Below, in pieces: positions 7,610 through 15,632 of a stretch of 64,000 nt of DNA (positions are counted from its first letter, which is position 1; each line of letters opens with the position of its first letter). Both the position numbers and the translations under genes were made by a program. The stretch covers positions 62,001 to 126,000 of the forward strand of contig NZ_JAQYWD010000003.1 of NCBI RefSeq assembly GCF_030145145.1, given 5' to 3'. The notes below the pieces were generated by a model. The model was not told the origin of the DNA. It ran no database searches and saw only the letters and a program-made list of their open reading frames with translations. The stretch is from Desulfobacula sp. (GTDB lineage: Bacteria; Desulfobacterota; Desulfobacteria; Desulfobacterales; Desulfobacteraceae).

Positions 7610-9349
7610 TTATATCCTGAAGGACCCCCGTGCATCGGAAATGAACCCATTTTCAAGATATGCCGCCGTCACTTCCGCCCGTCTGGAGGCATGGGTCATG
7701 GGAGATTTCCCATAGGTCTCCCGGATTTGAAGATAGTGTCGGATCAATTCTTTTTCCTCATTATCTCCCCAGGTTTCGGGATCTGGCAAACCGGTTCTTT
7801 CCAATGCGGTTGCCAGACATTTTTTTATATAGCCCGGGCGGTTGACATGGTTGTCTAGTATCAGCCCAACACCGTATTCCGATGTGATCAGATCTGAAAT
7901 ATAATATCCATTTACGCGGTGTGCTTTAGCCGTGTAGAAGGTATCCAGACGTGAAAGGGCATGTCCAATTTCCATGGTTTGTATCTGCTTGTCCTGGCCG
8001 GACAGCCAGAAATAAAAGGCCCATTCATGGGTGCGCAGCTTTTCCTTCAGGTCCGGGGTGGAAAGTTTTGTCCCGTTAAGGGACATATATCCGGTGGTGG
8101 CATCAGTTTCGGTGATATCAAGGCCGTGTCGCCCATAGTAGGTTTCAAACAATGCCGGATGATGATCTTTTATTTTTTTTAACAGGGCTGCAAGCTCTCC
8201 TGGACCCTTTCCTGCCCCCAGGGTCCATTGAAAAATACCAAAGGTCATGAAAGAATTGTCCCAGGTGTTGATGCCGTCAAGATTGCCTTCGTTTTCTGAT
8301 ACGGCCAGCATGACATTGATGGCTGAATTTGTAACCCCGGCACGGTTTAATTCAGCCGTGTTGCCAGTGATAAATTCTTTTGTTATCTGCCGGCCATAAT
8401 AATACACCCCTTTTCTGAATTTGCTGAACCGGACGGTATTGGACAATCCATCGGAAATTATAATTTTTCTTTTCCCGTTCACCCGTGTCTCTGTTATGGT
8501 GATATCATTGATTTTTTTTTCGGGCAATTCCATATCCTGAGCCCAGTCATCCCCATAAAACCCCTGGAGCCGATCAATGAGTTTTTCTGCAATAGGCCGG
8601 GTCAGGCGCAATCCATCGCCGGGAACCCCCTGGTCTGAGGCAAAGGTGTCAACTGCATGGGCCGTACTTTTTCCATAATCCCCATCTGCCCCGTATTTTT
8701 CCCAGTTGAGCGCTTGGCCGTAGCCAAGTTCATTCAAGAGTGTCTGCAGGGAGATAACGGCCAGGGAATGGGGAGAGCCATAGCAGTAAAACGCTTCGAG
8801 GGTCCCATTTTTAAGGGCATTGTAAATATTTCTAAGATCATCCAGAAACGTCAGCCGGATCAGTATCTGTTCTGCAATGGCCCGGGTCACTTTTTCACCA
8901 TTTGCTGTGAAACCATTTTTTACGGCAAAGGATCTCACCGCCCTTGCCGTGGACTGGCCATAATTCCCATCCGCACCAAAGGCATCCCATCTCATCACCG
9001 TGCCGAACCCAAGATCCTTGAGGATGTTCTGAAGGGCCTGCACGGAGGCTGTTGCACCTGATCCTGATTTTAAAACCGCTTCCACGGTGTCATTGTCGAT
9101 CAGTTGCTGAATATCCAGGGCATCTTTGTTCTGTCCCGGTTCTTCGGCAACAGGGGATGATGGTTCCGGGAACACATAGGTGGCCTCCGGTAGAAAACAC
9201 CATCCCGTGGATTTGTTCAGGTGGGGATTGTGCTTGGCGGCATTGTCCCGGAAGTCCTCCCAGGTAAGCATATCTTTAAAATGATCGTTCCAGACATCCC
9301 ACCGGGAGCCCTGGATATGGTTTCTGCTGGCTGTCCAGGTGATGGCCAT
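7610..9349 (-). CDS. LysM-like, double peptidoglycan-binding, lysozyme-like protein
   Basis: 579 residues; AAGGAG precedes ATG 9349. The N-terminal 60 residues (FRDNAAKHNPHLNKSTGWCF...YVFP) resemble a LysM module. Two homologous repeats follow at about 105-170 and 200-265, each with LQ..L..LG.G....W...GADG.YG.STA.AV..F, a peptidoglycan-binding-domain pattern. The C-terminal half contains VSENEGNLDGINTWDNSFMTFGIFQW, which looks like a lysozyme/transglycosylase-type active site with a catalytic Glu and a flexible-loop Asp. There is no signal peptide, so it must act inside the cell, be released by lysis, or be delivered by another machine. Gene order places it between a membrane protein and the EEP hydrolase. 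The domain assignments are by eye. Confidence 0.7.
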   Translation of the reverse strand: MAITWTASRNHIQGSRWDVWNDHFKDMLTWEDFRDNAAKHNPHLNKSTGWCFLPEATYVFPEPSSPVAEEPGQNKDALDIQQLIDNDTVEAVLKSGSGATASVQALQNILKDLGFGTVMRWDAFGADGNYGQSTARAVRSFAVKNGFTANGEKVTRAIAEQILIRLTFLDDLRNIYNALKNGTLEAFYCYGSPHSLAVISLQTLLNELGYGQALNWEKYGADGDYGKSTAHAVDTFASDQGVPGDGLRLTRPIAEKLIDRLQGFYGDDWAQDMELPEKKINDITITETRVNGKRKIIISDGLSNTVRFSKFRKGVYYYGRQITKEFITGNTAELNRAGVTNSAINVMLAVSENEGNLDGINTWDNSFMTFGIFQWTLGAGKGPGELAALLKKIKDHHPALFETYYGRHGLDITETDATTGYMSLNGTKLSTPDLKEKLRTHEWAFYFWLSGQDKQIQTMEIGHALSRLDTFYTAKAHRVNGYYISDLITSEYGVGLILDNHVNRPGYIKKCLATALERTGLPDPETWGDNEEKELIRHYLQIRETYGKSPMTHASRRAEVTAAYLENGFISDARGSFRI

Positions 9350-9430
9350 GATTTCTCCTTGTCAGATTAAACCGCTTTAATGAACAGATTTTTTCAGGGT
9401 AAGCCCCTATCACCCATCAGGGAATTGGGT

Positions 9431-10543
9431 TCAAAAAGTGGTAAAAAGTCCGTTGCCCAAAGCCGTTGTCATTTTTGCCGTTTTGTCACGGGGAAGGACC
9501 CCCATAAGGGTTTCGCCAACGTCCATGATGGCCTGGATTGACCCTAGGGCGGCTCTGCCATCCGTGTCTTCCTGACAGTGTTTAATGGCTTTTTTGAATT
9601 TTTCAAAGGTCAGGCTGGTGGGCAGGGCTTTTTTAATTTCATCTCCCAGGATTCCATCCACCAGGACGTCATCCCATAATCGGCTTTCCGTGATGGCGGT
9701 TTCCCGGGCCTGTTGCTGTTTCAAGTCGTGCTGCTTGTTTTTTTCAAATGTGACATCCCTGATGTCCTGACCCTGGTCACTGCTTTTGGCAAAATAAAAC
9801 CCAAAAACAAGGGAAACAATAATTTTCACAATTTCAGGAACATCTTTCATCATTTCAGGGCCCAGGAAAAGGGAAAAAATAAACAGAAGGCAGATCATCA
9901 ACGCCATTGTTCCCCTTATGGTTCCCACTGGCAGTCCAAAGCTTTGTTTCATTGCAAATTGGGCAAATTGATTTTTGTCCGTGGTTTCGGCCAAGACACG
10001 GTTCCGGGAATAAAGGGCCAGGCCGATTAAAAATAGGATTAATATAAAGCATCCGACTAATGCAAAGACTAATTTTGTTGAGCTCCGGAAGGACTTTTTT
10101 CCACTTGCAGATAATGCGTTTACCGAGGACTGGATCTGACCTGTTTTCCGTTTGAACCTGCTCATATCAGGTCTGTTGTCCAGAAAAGTAATATGGTCTC
10201 CGACATGGATAATGGACCCCAGGGTCTGGTAAATCAGGGGGGTATTTTTCTTTATGGATGTGTCATCCTGAAGTTGCTTTACAATACCGGACAGTTCCGA
10301 GGCTTTTTTCAACAGTATATTCTGATCCCCCTTGATCCTGAAAATAGTGTTTTGAACCGATGCCGGCGTCTCTGGGCTTATTTTTGGAATATCCAGGGTT
10401 TGGATAATTTTTTCCAGGTCCTTAACATTATTTGTAAGGGTATCAGCAAGATCCTGATCATAGGCATAGGCCAGTAACGTGGAGATGAGGAAGATCACCG
10501 CAAAAATAAGCGTTCTCCCATATTTTGTTGTCTTTTTGATCAT
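9431..10543 (-). CDS. Membrane protein with signal peptide and three membrane segments
   Basis: The ATG at 10543 after AAAAAGGAACGG gives a signal-like N-terminus (MIKKTTKYGRTLIFAVIFLISTLLAYA); an upstream in-frame start would overlap the previous gene and spoil it. About 370 residues. A helical, probably periplasmic region of about 125 residues follows, then membrane segments around VFALVGCFILILFLIGLAL, GTMALMICLLFIFSLFLG and IVKIIVSLVFGFYFA. The stretch SFGLPVGTIRG...GFYFAKSSDQ resembles a paired-helix membrane module that I associate with conflict-type operons. The C-terminal 120 residues are soluble and helical. I do not recognise a named family. It is likely the membrane partner of the neighbouring FecR-PASTA and CHAT-CHASE2 proteins. 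Confidence 0.65.
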   Translation of the reverse strand: MIKKTTKYGRTLIFAVIFLISTLLAYAYDQDLADTLTNNVKDLEKIIQTLDIPKISPETPASVQNTIFRIKGDQNILLKKASELSGIVKQLQDDTSIKKNTPLIYQTLGSIIHVGDHITFLDNRPDMSRFKRKTGQIQSSVNALSASGKKSFRSSTKLVFALVGCFILILFLIGLALYSRNRVLAETTDKNQFAQFAMKQSFGLPVGTIRGTMALMICLLFIFSLFLGPEMMKDVPEIVKIIVSLVFGFYFAKSSDQGQDIRDVTFEKNKQHDLKQQQARETAITESRLWDDVLVDGILGDEIKKALPTSLTFEKFKKAIKHCQEDTDGRAALGSIQAIMDVGETLMGVLPRDKTAKMTTALGNGLFTTF

Positions 10544-10604
10544 GATACCGTTCCTTTTTCTAATCTGTTTTTTCCCATAAGGTGTTTGCTTCAGTCCATT
10601 GATA

Positions 10605-12383
10605 TCAATAAATCGTTCCAATGCTGAGTTCTACCACACTGCCGCAACGGATTTTTTTGCCCGCACCCGGGGATTGCTTTGACACAAAATTTCCTGACAT
10701 TCTCCGTGTGATGTTCCCCTTTAATCCCATTTTTCTCAAGGCTGCCAGGGCGTTTTTTTCATTCATGTTCATCACATTGGGCACGGTGCACCGTATGGCT
10801 TTCCCCGGCACAATGGTTAGGCCGGTCGGGGGGGAGGTGACAGTGGGCCTGATGACAGTGGGTTTGATGACAGTGGGTTTGATGACAGTGGGGTGCGGCA
10901 CGATTCTCCCAGGGGGTGGAGACGCTTGAACTGGCGGTATCACGGAAATAACCAGATGAACCGGGGTTCCCTTTCTGACCAGTGAGCCGGGTTGGGGACT
11001 CTGGGATAAGACCGTATCAGCCCGGTGGCGTGAAGATTCCGAATGGGTCACTCTACCCGGAACCAGTCCCGCACCTCTCAGGATATCCACAGCGTTGGGA
11101 AAAGGCTGGTTTCTAATGGAAGGCACGCGCACACCCGCTGCTGTTATTGTCAAATTAATAACGGTTCCGGTGCGAACCCGGGAGCCTGCCGGAACGCTTT
11201 GATATCTTACCATTCCGGGTTTATACCTGTCGGTAAGGTCCTGTTTTATGACCCCCATAACAAGCCTTGCCGATGTGATACGGTTATGGGCAGAATCGAT
11301 ATGGCTGTTTACAAGCTGGGGAACAACAACAGATTCCGCCTCTAGAACGATATTGATTGGTGTTTGTGCCGGAACAACACTATGGGCAGCGGGTTGCTGT
11401 TCGATGATGGTATGGGGGGGCCATTTGCCAGTGACCCTGTGGCTTACGCTTCCCTGAACCAGGTTATATTTCCTCAGTAGGGTCACACTTCTTTCCAGCC
11501 GCAGACCGACCAGGGAGGGAACGGTTGCCGCTTCAGCCTCAAAGAAAAGAATGACGCCGGATTTTGTTCTCAAACGGTTTCCTGGAGCGGGTGTCTGCCG
11601 TACAATTGTCCCCACAGGGTGCTTTCCTGTAATCCGTCCGGTCATTTTCCTGACAGACAATCCGGTTTCACGGATAACCCGCTCAGCTTTGTCCACAACC
11701 AGACCTGTTACATCGGGCATCAGCAGCAGGGTATCCGAGCGTTGTGATGATGTTTCCATGCGGTTGACCCACTGAATGATATCATTTGCTTCATCCCGGC
11801 TGACAGTGTCTGATACCGGTGATTGCCCTGCTCGTATGCTTACCTTCCGGAACCTTGAGACCCTTACGGTCTGAAAACTTGAGGTTTTAGATGCCACCCT
11901 TACCGTTCCGTCCAGTACGGTAATCGTGGCAGTATCCCCCGGCTCAAGGGTAACTGCGAAACGGGTTCCTTCCGTCTCTGCAGAGACATATTCTGTGTTT
12001 ATCTGCAGGGCGCCTTTTGATTCGATGAACAGTCGGCTGATGCTGTCTCCCAAACCGGATAAAAGATCAATGATATGATAGGGGTTTACCAATCGTATAT
12101 GGGTATCAGACCCCACAAATACACGGCTTCCTCCCTGAAGCCAGATAATGGCCATGGCGTTGCTGTCGGTGATGATTTCATCCCCTGGTTTAAGCGCCAT
12201 TCTCTGTCTTGCAGGCGTTCTCTCGTCTCCACTTAAAATCTGGACCTCGTGGATTTCCCCCTGGGTTGCCGGAATCCCATTTATCACTAGCTGCTCGATT
12301 CTTCCGGGGGCACAGCCGGCTTGAAGCACGCTGAAAAGCATCAATAAAAAAATGATTCGTTTATGGGCACAGATCTGTTTCAT
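10605..12383 (-). CDS. FecR-domain lipoprotein with five PASTA repeats
   Basis: 592 residues, starting at ATG 12383, which overlaps the end of the CHAT gene as ATGA and follows AAAGGTGA. The N-terminus is a lipoprotein signal (LLMLFSVLQAGC). A FecR-like domain follows (about 60-190; GDEIITDSNAMAIIWLQGGSRVFVGSDT, then TEGTRFAVTLEPGDTATITVLDGTVRV). Five PASTA domains come next, each opening with V-P-x-x-x and ending in a QxPxPG.. turn: near 219, 286, 351, 418 and, after a Pro-rich linker, 530. PASTA repeats typically bind peptidoglycan fragments on the outside of kinases such as PknB. Combining FecR and PASTA on one lipid-anchored protein suggests a periplasmic cell-wall sensor working with the membrane CHAT protein. 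Confidence 0.82.
   Translation of the reverse strand: MKQICAHKRIIFLLMLFSVLQAGCAPGRIEQLVINGIPATQGEIHEVQILSGDERTPARQRMALKPGDEIITDSNAMAIIWLQGGSRVFVGSDTHIRLVNPYHIIDLLSGLGDSISRLFIESKGALQINTEYVSAETEGTRFAVTLEPGDTATITVLDGTVRVASKTSSFQTVRVSRFRKVSIRAGQSPVSDTVSRDEANDIIQWVNRMETSSQRSDTLLLMPDVTGLVVDKAERVIRETGLSVRKMTGRITGKHPVGTIVRQTPAPGNRLRTKSGVILFFEAEAATVPSLVGLRLERSVTLLRKYNLVQGSVSHRVTGKWPPHTIIEQQPAAHSVVPAQTPINIVLEAESVVVPQLVNSHIDSAHNRITSARLVMGVIKQDLTDRYKPGMVRYQSVPAGSRVRTGTVINLTITAAGVRVPSIRNQPFPNAVDILRGAGLVPGRVTHSESSRHRADTVLSQSPQPGSLVRKGTPVHLVISVIPPVQASPPPGRIVPHPTVIKPTVIKPTVIRPTVTSPPTGLTIVPGKAIRCTVPNVMNMNEKNALAALRKMGLKGNITRRMSGNFVSKQSPGAGKKIRCGSVVELSIGTIY
10836..10895 (-). repeat. 15-bp tandem repeat encoding Thr-Val-Ile-Lys-Pro units
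   Basis: Four head-to-tail copies of a 15-base unit (plus-strand form GATGACAGTGGGTTT), the middle two identical. They encode PTVIKPTVIKPTVIRPTV in the linker between the fourth and fifth PASTA domains. The unit length is a multiple of three, so copy-number slippage would lengthen or shorten the linker without breaking the frame. Confidence 0.9.
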
Positions 12384-14872
12384 GTCTTTTCACCTTTCTG
12401 ATAAATCGGTTTTGTGACGTCTGGCATTATTTTTTTTTCGAGTAAAGCGGTTGCCCCGTAAGACAGCCAGAAAGCACTCAGATGGTAGAGCGTGTTCAAG
12501 AGCAGACAATACCGGGCATAGAAAAAAATCGCACAGAAAAAATAAGCCGCATGAACCAACGCGGCGGCTGCCATTCTGGCCCAAACGGATGTCTGTATCA
12601 TCCGGGATCGAAGAAATGCGCCGCAAATCCCAAGAAGAATCATGAAAATCATCTGTCCGGTCACGCCAACCGAACGAATGGCCACACCATTGACAAGGGT
12701 GTTCAGGGCTTCGGCATGAAATTCGATGCCGAAACGGTTTTCATCCTTGAATCCTCTGTTTTCACTGAATGTATCCTTCCCCAGTGCGCCGACAAGTACC
12801 ATTTTGCCTTTGAAGTGCTGGTCGGCCTGGGGAAGCGTTCGTTCTATCAGGTCATGGTAGGAAAACTGCCGTTTCTTTTCTCTCAATATGTCAATGGGAT
12901 ACGGATCCAGAAGGATATCTGCAACACTGCTGCCTGCCCCGATGATACGGCATGCCTGTTTACTCTTTACCCTGGTTAATTCAGCAAAGTCTATTGTTTC
13001 CGTTCGGTTGTTTCCAGACAGGAGGCTGATCTGCATACGCTCCAGATCCGGATCAAGGATCTTCAGTCCTTTAAAAGACGTATAGGCCACAAGTGACAGG
13101 GAATAGAACGTGCCCGATGATGTTTCAGCCTCCCTGTTCTCTCCTGGAGACGCTTTCCTTACAACCGCCAGAGGTGCTGTTCTTGATCTCCCCAGCCTGC
13201 GGCCAATGCAGGTAATCCCGAACCCGGTCACCGCTTCCATGACAGGTTTAATCAGTTTTGGGCCATCTGCGTCAAGATCCCGGATGCCCACAACAACCTC
13301 TGTGCCGGCCCGCCTTGTTTTGCGTATGGCCTCGACAAAAGCGTTGTCAGCATCTGTGGGGGTTTCAAAAACCATGTCAAAGACAACGACACTGGCCCCG
13401 GCATGGGAAAGTATCTCGAGAAGCGCCGGAAGGTTTTCCTTGCGCCAGCCTGGGCCAAAGGACTCGTCTTCAATGGTGACAACAGCAATGTTTTTATTGA
13501 ATGTTTTGTTCCTGAAATCGTCAGCAAAATAGAGCGTATAGGTTTCAATGGCAGTGTCCAGGTTGATCAAATCAAACACATTAACCCAGGATAAAAAAAA
13601 CATAAAAATAACTGAAGCGGCCGTTGCTATCTGTGCATATTTTCGCAATCTCATCAGCCTTACCTGCCGGCTGAGTCCTGCTTCATCTTCAAGGGAGCGC
13701 TTGATTTTCAGATTGTCCCTGTACGTCTGGACGATGGCTTCTGATCTGTCCAGGGCCTGGCTCGAAAAGGGGATATCCAGTATGTCATTGCCAGTCACAC
13801 GGTGAAACAGAACACCATTTTTAGCCCGCAGGAAAAGAACAGGGGTGCAGATTTCCCTTTGACTTGAAAATTCGCCGGCCAGACAATTCCTGGCATGGGC
13901 AATGGCAACATCCACCCTTCCGGTATCCCATCCTTTGAACAGCTTACGATAAAATTCCCGGGCAAAAAGTACTGCAGCCTGGTCAATGATGGGGTATCTC
14001 ATGGCGATGACTGCCGGTATGCCCCGGTTCACAAGCCGGGGGGCCATTCCTGAGAAAGGGTCGATACTGGATGTTTCAGCTCCCTTGCACGAGTTCAGGA
14101 CAACAAGCTTCATTGACGGGTGGTTCAAGAAAATATCCGAAAACCTGTCATCACCGACAACGTCAATCTCCCCATTTTCCGTATTGAGCACTATCATCCC
14201 TTGTTCATCTTCAAATTCACCATGCCCGATAAAATGGAAACAATGGTAAGGATGATCCATCAGTGCATCACTGATTCTGCCCAATGACACGATGCCATCA
14301 AGAAAAGTCAGGGTTACGTTTCGTCCCAATCCCTTTAATGCGGATTCAAGATGTTCCTGCTCAATTTTTGAATCCAGGTCAGGGTAGGGTGCGACACTGT
14401 CCGGGATCGCCACGAGTATCCGGATGGGAAATTTAGTTTCCAGGACGGGAATCGGCCGGTTGGTTTCAATGTACCGGACAAGTGAGGTGCGCCTGGAGGC
14501 ACCCATAAAACAGTCGGCAGCCGTCAGGAAGATCAGTTCCCACGGCAAAACCGACATCTCGGGCGGCTGGATCCTCAGTCGAATCCTCAGGCCGGCATCT
14601 TTTTCTCCATGGATGTTGCCGTAACTTTGCTGGAAAATCGTTTCAATATCCCCCGCAAACAGCAGTTTGTACAGGTATGTTCCAAAACGGATCAGATCGT
14701 CTCTGTCCGTATCCCGCGTTTCAAGAAGGGTTAACTCCCTCTGTATCTCAGGTGAATCAGGACCTGTCTGCAGAAAGCTTCTGGCCTGGCCAAATACGGC
14801 TGAATCCGCCCTCAGGGGATATCCCCTGGGGGTCCGGTCATCAATGGAGATGTCAAAGTCAAGGTATTTCAT
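12380..14872 (-). CDS. CHAT (caspase-like) protease fused to CHASE2 sensor
   Basis: 830 residues. Residues about 100-360 form a CHAT domain: LPWELIFL early on, the catalytic His in CFHFIGHGEF (His217) and the catalytic Cys in LVVLNSCKGAETS (Cys262), then GMAPRLVNRGIPAVIAMRYPI, typical of the clan CD cysteine peptidases. A membrane segment lies near 411-432. It is followed by a CHASE2 domain (about 440-720; NIAVVTIEDESF, VVVFDMVFETPTDADNAFVEAI, FKGKMVLVGALGKDTFSENR) and three closing membrane helices. CHASE2 is an extracytoplasmic sensor normally attached to kinases or cyclases. The layout puts the protease in the cytoplasm and the sensor outside. Both catalytic residues are intact. It follows the Pepco-like gene by 91 bases and is translationally coupled to the FecR-PASTA gene. 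Confidence 0.9.
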   Translation of the reverse strand: MKYLDFDISIDDRTPRGYPLRADSAVFGQARSFLQTGPDSPEIQRELTLLETRDTDRDDLIRFGTYLYKLLFAGDIETIFQQSYGNIHGEKDAGLRIRLRIQPPEMSVLPWELIFLTAADCFMGASRRTSLVRYIETNRPIPVLETKFPIRILVAIPDSVAPYPDLDSKIEQEHLESALKGLGRNVTLTFLDGIVSLGRISDALMDHPYHCFHFIGHGEFEDEQGMIVLNTENGEIDVVGDDRFSDIFLNHPSMKLVVLNSCKGAETSSIDPFSGMAPRLVNRGIPAVIAMRYPIIDQAAVLFAREFYRKLFKGWDTGRVDVAIAHARNCLAGEFSSQREICTPVLFLRAKNGVLFHRVTGNDILDIPFSSQALDRSEAIVQTYRDNLKIKRSLEDEAGLSRQVRLMRLRKYAQIATAASVIFMFFLSWVNVFDLINLDTAIETYTLYFADDFRNKTFNKNIAVVTIEDESFGPGWRKENLPALLEILSHAGASVVVFDMVFETPTDADNAFVEAIRKTRRAGTEVVVGIRDLDADGPKLIKPVMEAVTGFGITCIGRRLGRSRTAPLAVVRKASPGENREAETSSGTFYSLSLVAYTSFKGLKILDPDLERMQISLLSGNNRTETIDFAELTRVKSKQACRIIGAGSSVADILLDPYPIDILREKKRQFSYHDLIERTLPQADQHFKGKMVLVGALGKDTFSENRGFKDENRFGIEFHAEALNTLVNGVAIRSVGVTGQMIFMILLGICGAFLRSRMIQTSVWARMAAAALVHAAYFFCAIFFYARYCLLLNTLYHLSAFWLSYGATALLEKKIMPDVTKPIYQKGEKT

Positions 14873-14963
14873 TTTTCCCGGCGGTTATTCCTTGTTTTTC
14901 ATAAATACGATTGAACAGCGAATTAATCGTCACAGGGTCATTTTTTGTCAGATATCGTTGACA

Positions 14964-15296
14964 TCAATCTGACCGTTTTAGAACAAACTTCAGGCCGCCT
15001 CCTACCCCTACCTTTGTTCCGCTGCCCAAAAGGCACACTTTCCCTTCACCGGTTATCTGGGCAGATATTTCAACCTGCTCAACCCTGAATGATCCCACCC
15101 TGTCGCCACTGGTAACCAGAATTTCATTGAGCTGAGAAAAAAACGTTGTCACGTTTTTCTTGAGCTCTTGAACCCCCACGGCATTAACAACACTTTTTTT
15201 TATGGTCCCTCCCAAACCTCTTTCACGGTATTCGCCTTCCGGCTTTTCTTCCAGGGAACCGGATATCAAGATTTTTTCATTTTGTTTGTTATTCAT
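14964..15296 (-). CDS. Small Pepco/Trypco-like conflict-system protein
   Basis: 110 residues with a strong ribosome site (GGAGGGCGGTT before ATG 15296). A helical middle (LKKNVTTFFSQLNEILV) is followed by VEQVEISAQITGEGKVCLLG and a glycine-rich end VGVGGGLKFVLKR. This 'helix, strand, G-x-V, GG-hydrophobic strand' pattern fits the small domains (Pepco, Trypco1) described by Aravind and co-workers next to caspase-like or trypsin-like peptidases in bacterial conflict systems. It is the first gene of the cluster and sits directly before the CHAT protease, which supports that reading. The family name is from memory of the pattern and needs a profile search. It is probably a regulator or adaptor for the protease. 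Confidence 0.55.
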   Translation of the reverse strand: MNNKQNEKILISGSLEEKPEGEYRERGLGGTIKKSVVNAVGVQELKKNVTTFFSQLNEILVTSGDRVGSFRVEQVEISAQITGEGKVCLLGSGTKVGVGGGLKFVLKRSD

Positions 15297-15632
15297 AACC
15301 GCCCTCCATATTTTTTAATACGTTTTAACGGGGTTGGAACCGTTGATGGTTGGGAAAATAAATGAAATCAGAAAGGGTGAAGCACACAGGAAAAGGAAGG
15401 CTCAAGAAAGCAAATGGCCGCAGCTCCGCACCGTCGATTACAGAATAGGAGGTGGCGATAGCGAAAAAGGGGAAAATGATTTTTTATACTATATAAAAAT
15501 TTTTTCATCAAATCAATCAGATATTGGCCTTCAGGACATCCATCATAGCGGAGATGAGAAATTTCGTAATTTTTAAATCGTCAATGCAAACGGGGTCCTG
15601 GAGAAACGTCGTAAGACCTTTGATCCCTCTAG
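15297..15632. other. Intergenic region upstream of the CHAT cluster
   Basis: About 335 bases between the TPP-enzyme stop and the first gene of the CHAT cluster, both on the minus strand. It must hold the promoter of the CHAT cluster unless transcription reads through. A short inverted repeat (AACGG, 8 bases, CCGTT) lies at about 15327-15344 close to the start of the Pepco-like gene. No convincing gene, RNA or classical terminator was seen. Confidence 0.4.
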
